A stretch of DNA of 64,000 nucleotides from Mimachlamys varia (lineage: Eukaryota; Mollusca; Bivalvia; Pectinida; Pectinidae): the NCBI GenBank assembly GCA_947623455.1, contig OX392541.1, positions 4,044,701-4,108,700 of the forward strand, written 5' to 3'. The position numbers and the translations under genes are program-made. This document shows positions 24,201-39,200 of the stretch, one piece after another (position 1 is the first letter of the stretch; every line of letters starts with the position of its first letter). The notes beneath the pieces are model-generated. The model saw only the letters and a list, made by a program, of their open reading frames with translations, was not told the DNA's origin and searched no databases.

Positions 24201-27200
24201 ACCCCCTCCCGGCCTGTGGTGTTTGTAGAGTCATTAGAGAATCCCTCCCGGCATGTGATGTTTGTAGAGTCATTAGAGAACCCCCTCCCGGCCTGTGATG
24301 TTTGAAGAGTCATTAGAGAACCCCTCCCGGCCTGTGATGTTTGAAGAGTCATTAGAGAACCCCCTCCCGGCCTGTGGTGTTTGTAGAGTCATTAGAGAAC
24401 CCCCTCCTGGCCTGTGATGTTTGTAGAGTCATTAGAGAACCCCTCCCGGCCTGTGATGTTTGTAGAGTCATTAGAGAACCCCCTCCCGGCCTGTGGTGTT
24501 TGTAGAGTCATTAGAGAACCCCCTCCCGGCCTGTGATGTTGGTAGAGTCATTAGAGAACCCCCTCCCGGCATGTGATGTTTGTAGAGTCATTAGAGAACC
24601 CCCTCCCGGCCTGTGGTGTTTGTAGAGACATTAGAGAACCCCCTCCTGGCCTGTGATGTTTGTAGAGTCATTAGAGAACCCCTCCCGGCCTGTGATGTTT
24701 GTAGAGTCATTAGAGAACCCCCTCCCGGCCTGTGGTGTTTGTAGAGTCATTAGAGAACCCCCTCCCGGCCTGTGGTGTTTGTAAATTCATTAGAAAACCC
24801 TCTCCCGGCCTGTGATGTTTGTAGAGTCATTAGAGAACCCCCTCCCGGCCTGTGGTGTTTGTAGAGTCATTAGAAAACCCCCTCCCGGCCTGTGGTGTTT
24901 GTAGAATCTTTAGAGAACCCACCCGGCCTGTGGTGTTTGTAGAGTCATTATATAGAGAACCCCTTCCCGGCCTGTGGTGTTTGTAGAGTCATTAGAAAAC
25001 CCTCTCCCGGCCTGTGATGTTTGTAGAGTCATTAGAGAACCCATTCCTGGCCTGTGATGTTGGTAGAGTCATTAGAGAACCCCCTCCCGGCATGTGATTT
25101 TTGTAGAGTCATTAGAGAACCCCCTCCCGGCCTGTGGTGTTTGTAGAGACATTAGAGAACCCCTCCCGGCCTGTGATGTTTGAAGAGTCATTAGAGAACC
25201 CCCTCCCGGCCTGTGGTGTTTGTAGAGTCATTAGAGAATCCCTCCCGGCATGTGATGTTTGTAGAGTCATTAGAGAACCCCCTCCCGGCCTGTGATGTTT
25301 GAAGAGTCATTAGAGAACCCCTCCCGGCCTGTGATGTTTGAAGAGTCATTAGAGAACCCCTTCCCGGCCTGTGGTGTTTGTAGAGTCATTACAGAACCCC
25401 CTCCCGGCCTGTGATGTTTGTAGAGTCATTAGAGAACCCCTCCCGGCCTGTGATGTTTGTAGAGTCATTAGAGAACCCCCTCCCGGCCTGTGGTGTTTGT
25501 AGAGTCATTAGAGAACCCCCTCCCGGCCTGTGATGTTGGTAGAGTCATTAGAGAACCCCCTCCCGGCATGTGATGTTTGTAGAGTCATTAGAGAACCCCC
25601 TCCCGGCCTGTGGTGTTTGTAGAGACATTAGAGAACCCCCTCCCGGCCTGTGATGTTTGAAGAGTCATTAGAGAACCCATCCCGGCCTGTGATGTTTGAA
25701 GAGTCATTAGAGAACCCCTTCCCGGCCTGTGGTGTTTGTAGAGTCATTAGAGAACCCCTCCCGGCCTGTGATTTTTGTAGAGTTATTAGAGAACCCCCTC
25801 CCGGCCTGTGGTGTTTGTAGAGACATTAGAGAACCCCTTCCCGGCCTGTGATGTTTGAAGAGTCATTAGAGAACCCCCTCCCGGCATGTGATGTTTGAAG
25901 AGTCATTAGAGAATCCCTCCCGGCATGTGATGTTTGAAGAGTCATTAGAGAACCCCCTCCCGGCCTGTGGTGCTTGTAGAGTCATTAGAGAACCCCCTCC
26001 CGGCCTGTGGTGCTTGTAGAGTCATTAGAGAATCCCTCCCGGCCTGTTGTGTTTGTAGAGACATTAGAGAATCCCTCCCGGCATGTGATGTTTGTAGAGT
26101 CATTAGAGAACCCCCTCCCGGCCTGTGATGTTTGAAGAGTCATTAGAGAACCCCTCCCGGCCTGTGATGTTTGAAGAGTCATTAGAGAACCCCCTCCCGA
26201 CCTGTGGTGCTTGTAGAGTCATTAGAGAACCCCCTCCCGGCCGCCTGTGGTGCTTGTAGAGTCATTAGAGAACCCCCTCCCGGCCTGTGGTGCTTGTAGA
26301 GTCATTAGAGAATCCCTCCCGGCATGTGATTTTTGAAGAGTCATTAGAGAACCCCCTCCTGGCCTGTGGTGTTTGTAGAATCATTAGAGAACCCCTCCCG
26401 GCCTGTTGTGTTTGTAGAGACATTAGAGAATCCCTCCCGGCATGTGATGTTTGAAGAGTCATTAGAGAACCCCCTCCCGGCCTGTGGTGTTTGTAGAGTC
26501 ATTAGAGAACCCCCTCCCGGCCTGTGATGTTTGTAGAGACATTAGAGAACCCCCTCCTGGCCTGTTGTGTTTGTAGTGACATTAGAGAATCCCTCCCGGC
26601 ATGTGATGTTTGTAGAGTCATTAGAGAACCCCCTCCCGGCCTGTGATGTTTGAAGAGTCATTAGAGAACCCCCTCCCGGCCTGTGATGTTGGTAGTGTCA
26701 CTAGAGAACCCCCTCCCGGCCTGTGATGTTTGTAGAGTCACTGGAGAACCCCGTCCCGGCCTGTGGTGTTTGTTGAATCATTAGAGAACCCCTCCCGGCC
26801 TGTGGTGTTTGTAGAGTCATTGTATAGAGAACCCCCTCCCGGCCTGTGGTGTTTGTAAAGTCATTAGAAAACCTTCTCCCGGCCTGTGATGTTTGTAGAG
26901 TCATTAGAGAACCCCCTCCCGGCCTGTGGTGTTTGTAGAGTCATTAGAAAACCCCCTCCCGGCCTGTGGTGTTTGTAGAATCTTTAGAGAACCCCTCCCG
27001 GCCTGTGGTGTTTGTAGAGTCATTATATAGAGAACCCCTTCCCGGCCTGTGGTGTTTGTAGAGTCATTAGAAAACCCTCTCCCGGCCTGTGATGTTTGTA
27101 GAGTCATTAGAGAACCCCTCCCGGCCTGTGATGTTTGAAGAGTCATTAGAGAACCCCCTCCCGGCCTGTGGTGTTTGTAGAGTCATTAGAGAATCCCTCC

Positions 27201-30200
27201 CGGCATGTGATGTTTGTAGAGTCATTAGAGAACCCCCTCCCGGCCTGTGATGTTTGAAGAGTCATTAGAGAACCCCTCCCGGCCTGTGATGTTTGAAGAG
27301 TCATTAGAGAACCCCCTCCCGGCCTGTGGTGTTTGTAGAGTCATTAGAGAACCCCCTCCTGGCCTGTGATGTTTGTAGAGTCATTAGAGAACCCCTCCCG
27401 GCCTGTGATGTTTGTAGAGTCATTAGAGAACCCCCTCCCGGCCTGTGGTGTTTGTAGAGTCATTAGAGAACCCCCTCCCGGCCTGTGATGTTGGTAGAGT
27501 CATTAGAGAACCCCCTCCCGGCATGTGATGTTTGTAGAGTCATTAGAGAACCCCCTCCCGGCCTGTGGTGTTTGTAGAGACATTAGAGAACCCCCTCCCG
27601 GCCTGTGATGTTTGGAGAGTCATTAGAGAACCCATCCCGGCCTGTGATGTTTGAAGAGTCATTAGAGAACCCCTACCCGGCCTGTGGTGTTTGTAGAGTC
27701 ATTAGAGAACCCCTCCCGGCCTGTGATGTTTGTAGAGTTATTAGAGAACCCCCTCCCGGCCTGTGGTGTTTGTAGAGACATTAGAGAACCCCCTCCCGGC
27801 CTGTGATGTTTGAAGAGTCATTAGAGAACCCCCTCCCGGCCTGTGGTGTTTGTAGAGACATTGGAGAACCCCCTCCCGGCCTGTGATGTTTGAAGAGTCA
27901 TTAGAGAACCCCCTCCCGGCATGTGATGTTTGAAGAGTCATTAGAGAATCCCTCCCGGCATGTGATGTTTGAAGAGTCATTAGAGAACCCCCTCCCGGCC
28001 TGTGGTGCTTGTAGAGTCATTAGAGAACCCCCTCCCGGCCTGTGGTGCTTGTAGAGTCATTAGAGAATCCCTCCCGGCCTGTTGTGTTTGTAGAGACATT
28101 AGAGAATCCCTCCCGGCATGTGCTGTTTGTAGAGTCATTAGAGAACCCCCTCCCGGCCTGTGATGTTTGAAGAGTCATTAGAGAACCCCTCCCGGCCTGT
28201 GATGTTTGAAGAGTCATTAGAGAACCCCCTCCCGACCTGTGGTGCTTGTAGAGTCATTAGAGAACCCCCTCCCGGCCGCCTGTGGTGCTTGTAGAGTCAT
28301 TAGAGAACCCCCTCCCGGCCTGTGGTGCTTGTAGAGTCATTAGAGAATCCCTCCCGGCATGTGATGTTTGAAGAGTCATTAGAGAACCCCCTCCCGGCCG
28401 CCTGTGGTGCTTGTAGAGTCATTAGAGAACCCCCTCCCGGCCTGTGGTGCTTGTAGAGTCATTAGAGAATCCCTCCCGGCATGTGATGTTTGAAGAGTCA
28501 TTAGAGAACCCCCTCCCGGCCTGTGGTGTTTGTAGAATCATTAGAGAACCCCTCCCGGCCTGTTGTGTTTGTAGAGACATTAGAGAACCCCTCCCGGCCT
28601 GTGGTGTTTGTAGAGTCATTGTATAGAGAACCCCCTCCCGGCCTGTGGTGTTTGTAAAGTCATTAGAAAACCCTCTCCCGTCCTGTGATGTTTGTAGAGT
28701 CATTAGAGAACCCCCTCCCGGCCTGTGGTGTTTGTAGAGTCATTAGAAAACCCCCTCCCGGCCTGTGGTGTTTGTAGAATCTTTAGAGAACCCCTCCCGG
28801 CCTGTGGTGTTTGTAGAGACATTAGAGAATCCCTCCCGGCATGTGATGTTTGAAGAGTCATTAGAGAACCCCCTCCCGGCCTGTGGTGTTTGTAGAGTCA
28901 TTAGAGAACCCCCTCCCGGCCTGTGATTTTTGTAGAGACATTAGAGAACCCCCTCCCGGCCTGTTGTGTTTGTAGTGACATTAGAGAATCCCTCCCGGCA
29001 TGTGATGTTTGTAGAGTCATTAGAGAACCCCCTCCCGGCCTGTGATGTTTGAAGAGTCATTAGAGAACCCCCTCCCGGCCTGTGGTGCTTGTAGAGTCAT
29101 TAGAAAACCCCCTCCCGGCCTGTGGTGTTTGTAGAATCATTAGAGAACCCCTCCCGGCCTGTTGTGTTTGTAGAGTCATTATATAGAGACCCCCTTCCCG
29201 GCCTGTGGTGTTTGTAGAGTCATTAGAAAACCCTCTCCCGGCCTGTGATGTTTGTAGAGTAATTAGAGAACCCCCTCCCGGACTGTGGTGTTTGTAGAGA
29301 CATTAGAGAACCCCTTCCCGGCATGTGATGTTTGTAGAGTCATTAGAAAACCCTCTCCTGGCCTGTGATGTTTGTAGAGTCATTAGAGAACCCTCTCCCG
29401 GCCTGTGATGTTGGTAGAGTCATTATAGAACCCCCTCCCGGCCTGTGGCGTTTGAAGAGTCATGAAGAGAAACTCCTCCCGGCGTGTGATGTTTGTAGAG
29501 ACATTAAAGAACCCCCTCCCGGCCTGTTGTGTGTGTAGAGTCATTAAGAGAACCCCCTCCCGGCCTGTGATGTTTTTAGAGTCATTGGAGACTCCCCCCC
29601 GGCCTGTGATGTTTGTAGAGTCATTAGAGAACCCCCTCCCGGCCTGTGATGTTTGTAGAGTCATTAGAGAATCCCTCCCGGCATGTGATGTTTGAAGAGT
29701 CATTAGAGAACCCCCTCCCGGCCTGTGGTGTTTGTAGAGTCATTAGAGAACCCCCTCCCGGCCTGTGATGTTGGTAGAGTCATTAGAGAACCCCCTCCCG
29801 GCATGTGATGTTTGTAGAGTCATTAGAGAACCCCCTCCCGGCCTGTGGTGTTTGTAGAGACATTAGAGAACCCCCTCCCGGCCTGTGATGTTTGAAGAGT
29901 CATTAGAGAACCCATCCCGGCCTGTGATGTTTGAAGAGTCATTAGAGAACCCCTTCCCGGCCTGTGGTGTTTGTAGAGTCATTAGAGAACCCCTCCCGGC
30001 CTGTGATTTTTGTAGAGTTATTAGAGAACCCCCTCCCGGCCTGTGGTGTTTGTAGAGACATTAGAGAACCCCCTCCCGGCATGTGATGTTTGAAGAGTCA
30101 TTAGAGAACCCCCTCCCGGCATGTGATGTTTGAAGAGTCATTAGAGAATCCCTCCCGGCATGTGATGTTTGAAGAGTCATTAGAGAACCCCCTCCCGGCC

Positions 30201-33200
30201 TGTGGTGCTTGTAGAGTCATTAGAGAACCCCCTCCCGGCCTGTGGTGCTTGTAGAGTCATTAGAGAATCCCTCCCGGCATGTGATGTTTGTAGAGTCATT
30301 AGAGAACCCCCTCCCGGCCTGTGATGTTTGAAGAGTCATTAGAGAACCCCTCCCGGCCTGTGATGTTTGAAGAGTCATTAGAGAACCCCCTCCCGGCCTG
30401 TGATGTTGGTAGTGTCACTAGAGAACCCCCTCCCGGCCTGTGATGTTTGTAGAGTCACTGGAGAACCCCCTCCCGGCCTGTGGTGTTTGTTGAATCATTA
30501 GAGAACCCCTCCCGGCCTGTGGTGTTTGTAGAGTCATTGTATAGAGAACCCCCTCCCGGCCTGTGGTGTTTGTAAAGTCATTAGAAAACCCTCTCCCGGC
30601 CTGTGATGTTTGTAGAGTCATTAGAGAACCCCCTCCCGGCCTGTGGTGTTTGTAGAGTCATTAGAAAACCCCCTCCCGGCCTGTGGTGTTTGTAGAATCT
30701 TTAGAGAACCCCTCCCGGCCTGTGGTGTTTGTAGAGTCATTATATAGAGAACCCCTTCCCGGCCTGTGGTGTTTGTAGAGTCATTAGAAAACCCTCTCCC
30801 GGCCTGTGATGTTTGTAGAGTCATTAGAGAACCCCTCCCGGCCTGTGATGTTTGAAGAGTCATTAGAGAACCCCCTCCCGGCCTGTGGTGTTTGTAGAGT
30901 CATTAGAGAATCCCTCCCGGCATGTGATGTTTGTAGAGTCATTAGAGAACCCCCTCCCGGCCTGTGATGTTTGAAGAGTCATTAGAGAACCCCTCCCGGC
31001 CTGTGATGTTTGAAGAGTCATTAGAGAACCCCCTCCCGGCCTGTGGTGTTTGTAGAGTCATTAGAGAACCCCCTCCTGGCCTGTGATGTTTGTAGAGTCA
31101 TTAGAGAACCCCTCCCGGCCTGTGATGTTTGTAGAGTCATTAGAGAACCCCCTCCCGGCCTGTGGTGTTTGTAGAGTCATTAGAGAACCCCCTCCCGGCC
31201 TGTGATGTTGGTAGAGTCATTAGAGAACCCCCTACCGGCATGTGATGTTTGTAGAGTCATTAGAGAACCCCCTCCCGGCCTGTGGTGTTTGTAGAGACAT
31301 TAGAGAACCCCCTCCCGGCCTGTGATGTTTGGAGAGTCATTAGAGAACCCATCCCGGCCTGTGATGTTTGAAGAGTCATTAGAGAACCCCTTCCCGGCCT
31401 GTGGTGTTTGTAGAGTCATTAGAGAACCCCTCCCGGCCTGTGATGTTTGTAGAGTTATTAGAGAACCCCCTCCCGGCCTGTGGTGTTTGTAGAGACATTA
31501 GAGAACCCCCTCCCGGCCTGTGATGTTTGAAGAGTCATTAGAGAACCCCCTCCCGGCATGTGATGTTTGAAGAGTCATTAGAGAATCCCTCCCGGCATGT
31601 GATGTTTGAAGAGTCATTAGAGAACCCCCTCCCGGCCTGTGGTGCTTGAAGAGTCATTAGAGAACCCCCTCCCGGCCTGTGGTGCTTGTAGAGTCATTAG
31701 AGAATCCCTCCCGGCCTGTTGTGTTTGTAGAGACATTAGAGAATCCCTCCCGGCATGTGATGTTTGTAGAGTCATTAGAGAACCCCCTCCCGGCCTGTGA
31801 TGTTTGAAGAGTCATTAGAGAACCCCTCCCGGCCTGTGATGTTTGAAGAGTCATTAGAGAACCCCCTCCCGACCTGTGGTGCTTGTAGAGTCATTAGAGA
31901 ACCCCCTCCCGGCCGCCTGTGGTGCTTGTAGAGTCATTAGAGAACCCCCTCCCGGCCTGTGGTGCTTGTAGAGTCATTAGAGAATCCCTCCCGGCATGTG
32001 ATGTTTGAAGAGTCATTAGAGAACCCCCTCCCGGCATGTGATGTTTGTAGAGTTATTAGATAACCCCCTCCCGGCCTGTGGTGTTTGTAGAGACATTAGA
32101 GAACCCCTTCCCGGCATGTGATGTTTGTAGAGCCATTAGAAAACCCTCTCCTGGCCTGTGATGTTTGTAGAGTCATTAGAGAACCCCCTCCTGGCCTGTG
32201 ATGTTTGTAGAGTCATTAGAGAACCCCTCCCGGCCTGTGATGTTTGTAGAGTCATTAGAGAACCCCCTCCCGGCCTGTGGTGTTTGTAGAGTCATTAGAG
32301 AACCCCCTCCCGGCCTGTGATGTTGGTAGAGTCATTAGAGAACCCCCTCCCGGCATGTGATGTTTGTAGAGTCATTAGAGAACCCCCTCCCGGCCTGTGG
32401 TGTTTGTAGAGACATTAGAGAACCCCCTCCCGGCCTGTGATGTTTTGAGAGTCATTAGAGAACCCATCCCGGCCTGTGATGTTTGAAGAGTCATTAGAGA
32501 ACCCCTTCCCGGCCTGTGGTGTTTGTAGAGTCATTAGAGAACCCCTCCCGGCCTGTGATGTTTGTAGAGTTATTAGAGAACCCCCTCCCGGCCTGTGGTG
32601 TTTGTAGAGACATTAGAGAACCCCCTCCCGGCCTGTGATGTTTGAAGAGTCATTAGAGAACCCCCTCCCGGCATGTGATGTTTGAAGAGTCATTAGAGAA
32701 TCCCTCCCGGCATGTGATGTTTGAAGAGTCATTAGAGAACCCCCTCCCGGCCTGTGGTGCTTGAAGAGTCATTAGAGAACCCCCTCCCGGCCTGTGGTGC
32801 TTGTAGAGTCATTAGAGAATCCCTCCCGGCCTGTTGTGTTTGTAGAGACATTAGAGAATCCCTCCCGGCATGTGATGTTTGTAGAGTCATTAGAGAACCC
32901 CCTCCCGGCCTGTGATGTTTGAAGAGTCATTAGAGAACCCCTCCCGGCCTGTGATGTTTGAAGAGTCATTAGAGAACCCCCTCCCGACCTGTGGTGCTTG
33001 TAGAGTCATTAGAGAACCCCCTCCCGGCCGCCTGTGGTGCTTGTAGAGTCATTAGAGAACCCCCTCCCGGCCTGTGGTGCTTGTAGAGTCATTAGAGAAT
33101 CCCTCCCGGCATGTGATGTTTGAAGAGTCATTAGAGAACCCCCTCCCGGCCTGTGGTGTTTGTAGAATCATTAGAGAACCCCTCCCGGCCTGTTGTGTTT

Positions 33201-36200
33201 GTAGAGACATTAGAGAATCCCTCCCGGCATGTGATGTTTGAAGAGTCATTAGAGAACCCCCTCCCGGCCTGTGGTGTTTGTAGAGTCATTAGAGAACCCC
33301 CTCCCGGCCTGTGATTTTTGTAGAGACATTAGAGAACCCCCTCCCGGCCTGTTGTGTTTGTAGTGACATTAGAGAATCCCTCCCGGCATGTGATGTTTGT
33401 AGAGTCATTAGAGAACCCCCTCCCGGCCTGTGATGTTTGAAGAGTCATTAGAGAACCCCCTCCCGGCCTGTGGTGCTTGTAGAGTCATTAGAAAACCCCC
33501 TCCCGGCCTGTGGTGTTTGTAGAATCATTAGAGAACCCCTCCCGGCCTGTTGTGTTTGTAGAGTCATTATATAGAGACCCCCTTCCCGGCATGTGATGTT
33601 TGTAGAGTCATTAGAAAACCCCCTCCCGGCCTGTGGTGTTTGTAGAGTCATTAGAGAACCCCCTCCCGGCCTGTGATGTTGGTAGAGTCATTAGAGAACC
33701 CCCTCCCGGCATGTGATGTTTGTAGAGTCATTAGAGAACCCCCTCCCGGCATGTGGTGTTTGTAGAGACATTAGAGAACCCCCTCCCGGCCTGTGATGTT
33801 TGAAGAGTCATTAGAGAACCCATCCCGGCCTGTGATGTTTGAAGAGTCATTAGAGAACCCCTTCCCGGCCTGTGGTGTTTGTAGAGTCATTAGAGAACCC
33901 CTCCCGGCCTGTGATTTTTGTAGAGTTATTAGAGAACCCCCTCCCGGCCTGTGGTGTTTGTAGAGACATTAGAGAACCCCCTCCCGGCCTGTGATGTTTG
34001 AAGAGTCATTAGAGAACCCCCTCCCGGCATGTGATGTTTGAAGAGTCATTAGAGAATCCCTCCCGGCATGTGATGTTTGAAGAGTCATTAGAGAACCCCC
34101 TCCCGGCCTGTGGTGCTTGTAGAGTCATTAGAGAACCCCCTCCCGGCCTGTGGTGCTTGTAGAGTCATTAGAGAATCCCTCCCGGCCTGTTGTGTTTGTA
34201 GAGACATTAGAGAATCCCTCCCGGCATGTGATGTTTGTAGAGTCATTAGAGAACCCCCTCCCGGCCTGTGATGTTTGAAGAGTCATTAGAGAACCCCTCC
34301 CGGCCTGTGATGTTTGAAGAGTCATTAGAGAACCCCCTCCCGGCCTGTGATGTTGGTAGTGTCACTAGAGAACCCCCTCCCGGCCTGTGATGTTTGTAGA
34401 GTCACTGGAGAACCCCCTCCCGGCCTGTGGTGTTTGTTGAATCATTAGAGAACCCCTCCCGGCCTGTGGTGTTTGTAGAGTCATTGTATAGAGAACCCCC
34501 TCCCGGCCTGTGGTGTTTGTAAAGTCATTAGAAAACCCTCTCCCGGCCTGTGATGTTTGTAGAGTCATTAGAGAACCCCCTCCCGGCCTGTGGTGTTTGT
34601 AGAGTCATTAGAAAACCCCCTCCCGGCATGTGGTGTTTGTAGAATCTTTAGAGAACCCCTCCCGGCCTGTGGTGTTTGTAGAGTCATTATATAGAGAACC
34701 CCTTCCCGGCCTGTGGTGTTTGTAGAGTCATTAGAAAACCCTCTCCCGGCCTGTGATGTTTGTAGAGTCATTAGAGAACCCCTCCCGGCCTGTGATGTTT
34801 GAAGAGTCATTAGAGAACCCCCTCCCGGCCTGTGGTGTTTGTAGAGTCATTAGAGAATCCCTCCCGGCATGTGATGTTTGTAGAGTCATTAGAGAACCCC
34901 CTCCCGGCCTGTGATGTTTGAAGAGTCATTAGAGAACCCCTCCCGGCCTGTGATGTTTGAAGAGTCATTAGAGAACCCCCTCCCGGCCTGTGGTGTTTGT
35001 AGAGTCATTAGAGAACCCCCTCCTGGCCTGTGATGTTTGTAGAGTCATTAGAGAACCCCTCCCGGCCTGTGATGTTTGTAGAGTCATTAGAGAACCCCCT
35101 CCCGGCCTGTGGTGTTTGTAGAGTCATTAGAGAACCCCCTCCCGGCCTGTGATGTTGGTAGAGTCATTAGAGAACCCCCTCCCGGCATGTGATGTTTGTA
35201 GAGTCATTAGAGAACCCCCTCCCGGCCTGTGGTGTTTGTAGAGACATTAGAGAACCCCCTCCCGGCCTGTGATGTTTGAAGAGTCATTAGAGAACCCCTT
35301 CCCGGCCTGTGGTGTTTGTAGAGTCATTAGAGAACCCCTCCCGGCCTGTGATGTTTGTAGAGTTATTAGAGAACCCCCTCCCGGCCTGTGGTGTTTGTAG
35401 AGACATTAGAGAACCCCCTCCCGGCCTGTGATGTTTGAAGAGTCATTAGAGAACCCCCTCCCGGCATGTGATGTTTGAAGAGTCATTAGAGAATCCCTCC
35501 CGGCATGTGATGTTTGAAGAGTCATTAGAGAACCCCCTCCCGGCCTGTGGTGCTTGAAGAGTCATTAGAGAACCCCCTCCCGGCCTGTGGTGCTTGTAGA
35601 GTCATTAGAGAATCCCTCCCGGCCTGTTGTGTTTGTAGAGACATTAGAGAATCCCTCCCCGCATGTGATGTTTGTAGAGTCATTAGAGAACCCCCTCCCG
35701 GCCTGTGATGTTTGAAGAGTCATTAGAGAACCCCTCCCGGCCTGTGATGTTTGAAGAGTCATTAGAGAACCCCCTCCCGACCTGTGGTGCTTGTAGAGTC
35801 ATTAGAGAACCCCCTCCCGGCCGCCTGTGGTGCTTGTAGAGTCATTAGAGAACCCCCTCCCGGCCTGTGGTGCTTGTAGAGTCATTAGAGAATCCCTCCC
35901 GGCATGTGATGTTTGAAGAGTCATTAGAGAACCCCCTCCCGGCATGTGATGTTTGTAGAGTTATTAGATAACCCCCTCCCGGCCTGTGGTGTTTGTAGAG
36001 ACATTAGAGAACCCCTTCCCGGCATGTGATGTTTGTAGAGCCATTAGAAAACCCTCTCCTGGCCTGTGATGTTTGTAGAGTCATTAGAGAACCCCCTCCT
36101 GGCCTGTGATGTTTGTAGAGTCATTAGAGAACCCCTCCCGGCCTGTGATGTTTGTAGAGTCATTAGAGAACCCCCTCCCGGCCTGTGGTGTTTGTAGAGT

Positions 36201-39200
36201 CATTAGAGAACCCCCTCCCGGCCTGTGATGTTGGTAGAGTCATTAGAGAACCCCCTCCCGGCATGTGATGTTTGTAGAGTCATTAGAGAACCCCCTCCCG
36301 GCCTGTGGTGTTTGTAGAGACATTAGAGAACCCCCTCCCGGCCTGTGATGTTTGGAGAGTCATTAGAGAACCCATCCCGGCCTGTGATGTTTGAAGAGTC
36401 ATTAGAGAACCCCTTCCCGGCCTGTGGTGTTTGTAGAGTCATTAGAGAACCCCTCCCGGCCTGTGATGTTTGTAGAGTTATTAGAGAACCCCCTCCCGGC
36501 CTGTGGTGTTTGTAGAGACATTAGAGAACCCCCTCCCGGCCTGTGATGTTTGAAGAGTCATTAGAGAACCCCCTCCCGGCATGTGATGTTTGAAGAGTCA
36601 TTAGAGAATCCCTCCCGGCATGTGATGTTTGAAGAGTCATTAGAGAACCCCCTCCCGGCCTGTGGTGCTTGAAGAGTCATTAGAGAACCCCCTCCCGGCC
36701 TGTGGTGCTTGTAGAGTCATTAGAGAATCCCTCCCGGCCTGTTGTGTTTGTAGAGACATTAGAGAATCCCTCCCGGCATGTGATGTTTGTAGAGTCATTA
36801 GAGAACCCCCTCCCGGCCTGTGATGTTTGAAGAGTCATTAGAGAACCCCTCCCGGCCTGTGATGTTTGAAGAGTCATTAGAGAACCCCCTCCCGACCTGT
36901 GGTGCTTGTAGAGTCATTAGAGAACCCCCTCCCGGCCGCCTGTGGTGCTTGTAGAGTCATTAGAGAACCCCCTCCCGGCCTGTGGTGCTTGTAGAGTCAT
37001 TAGAGAATCCCTCCCGGCATGTGATGTTTGAAGAGTCATTAGAGAACCCCCTCCCGGCCTGTGGTGTTTGTAGAATCATTAGAGAACCCCTCCCGGCCTG
37101 TTGTGTTTGTAGAGACATTAGAGAATCCCTCCCGGCATGTGATGTTTGAAGAGTCATTAGAGAACCCCCTCCCGGCCTGTGGTGTTTGTAGAGTCATTAG
37201 AGAACCCCCTCCCGGCCTGTGATTTTTGTAGAGACATTAGAGAACCCCCTCCCGGCCTGTTGTGTTTGTAGTGACATTAGAGAATCCCTCCCGGCATGTG
37301 ATGTTTGTAGAGTCATTAGAGAACCCCCTCCCGGCCTGTGATGTTTGAAGAGTCATTAGAGAACCCCCTCCCGGCCTGTGGTGCTTGTAGAGTCATTAGA
37401 AAACCCCCTCCCGGCCTGTGGTGTTTGTAGAATCATTAGAGAACCCCTCCCGGCCTGTTGTGTTTGTAGAGTCATTATATAGAGACCCCCTTCCCGGCAT
37501 GTGATGTTTGTAGAGTCATTAGAAAACCCTCTCCTGGCCTGTGATGTTTGTAGAGTCATTAGAGAACCCTCTCCCGGCCTGTGATGTTGGTAGAGTCATT
37601 ATAGAACCCCCTCCCGGCCTGTGGCGTTTGAAGAGTCATGAAGAGAAACTCCTCCCGGCGTGTGATGTTTGTAGAGACATTAAAGAACCCCCTCCCGGCC
37701 TGTTGTGTGTGTAGAGTCATTAAGAGAACCCCCTCCCGGCCTGTGATGTTTTTAGAGTCCTTGGAGACTCCCCCCCGGCCTGTGATGTTTGTAGAGTCAT
37801 TAGAGAACCCCCTCCCGGCCTGTAATGTTTGTAGAGTCATTAGAGAATCCCTCCCGGCATGTGATGTTTGAAGAGTCATTAGAGAACCCCCTCCCGGCCT
37901 GTGGTGCTTGGAGAGTAATTAGAAAACCCCCTCCCGGCCTGTGGTGTTTGTAGAATCATTAGAGAACCCCTCCCGGCCTGTTGTGTTTGTAGAGTCATTA
38001 TATAGAGACCCCCTTCCCGGCCTGTGGTGTTTGTAGAGTCATTAGAAAACCCTCTCCCGGCCTGTGATGTTTGCAGAGTCATTAGAGAACCCCCTCCCGG
38101 CATGTGATGTTTGTAGAGTCATTAGATAACCCCCTCCCGGCCTGTGGTGTTTGTAGAGACATTAGAGAACCCCTTCCCGGCATGTGATGTTTGTAGAGCC
38201 ATTAGAAAACCCTCTCCTGGCCTGTGATGTTTGTAGAGTCATTAGAGAACCCTCTCCCGGCCTGTGGCGTTTGTAGAGTCATTAAGAGAACCCCCTCCCG
38301 GCCTGTGGCGTTTGTTGAGTCATTAAGAGAACCCCCTCCCGGCCTGTGGCGTTTGTAGAGTCATTAAGAGAACCCCCTCCCGGCCTGTGGTGTTTGTAGA
38401 GTCATTAGAGAACCCCCTCCCGGCCTGTGATGTTAGTAGAGTCATTAGAGCACCCCGTCCCGGCCTGTTATGTTTGTAGAGCCATTAGAGAACCCCCTCC
38501 CGGCCTGTGAAGTTGGTAGTGTCACTAGAGAACCCCCTCCCGGCCTGTGATGTTTGTAGAGTCACTGGAGAACCCCCTCCCGGCCTGTGGTGTTTGTTGA
38601 ATCATTAGAGAACCCCTCCCGGCCTGTGGTGTTTGTAAAGTCATTAGAAAACCCTCTCCCGGCCTGTGATGTTTGTAGAGTCATTAGAGAACCCCCTCCC
38701 GGCCTGTGGTGTTTGTAGAGTCATTAAGAGAACCCCCTCCCGGCCTGTAGTGTTTGTAGAATCTTTAGAGAACCCCTCCCGGCCTGTGGTGTTTGTAGAG
38801 TCATTATATAGAGAACCCCTTCCCGGCCTGTGGTGTTTGTAGAGTCATTAGAAACCCTCTCCCGGCCTGTGATGTTTGTAGAGTCATTAGAGAACCCCTC
38901 CCGGCCTGTGATGTTTGTAGAGTTATTAGAGAACCCCCTCCCGGCCTGTGGTGTTTGTAGAGACATTAGAAAACCCCCTCCCGGCCTGTGATGTTTGAAG
39001 AGTCATTAGAGAACCCCCTCCCGGCATGTGATGTTTGAAGAGTCATTAGAGAATCCCTCCCGGCATGTGATGTTTGAAGAGTCATTAGAGAACCCCCTCC
39101 CGGCCTGTGGTGCTTGTAGAGTCATTAAGAGAACCCCCTCCCGGCCTGTGGTGTTTGTAGAGTCATTAGAGAACCCCCTCCCGGCCTGTGATGTTAGTAG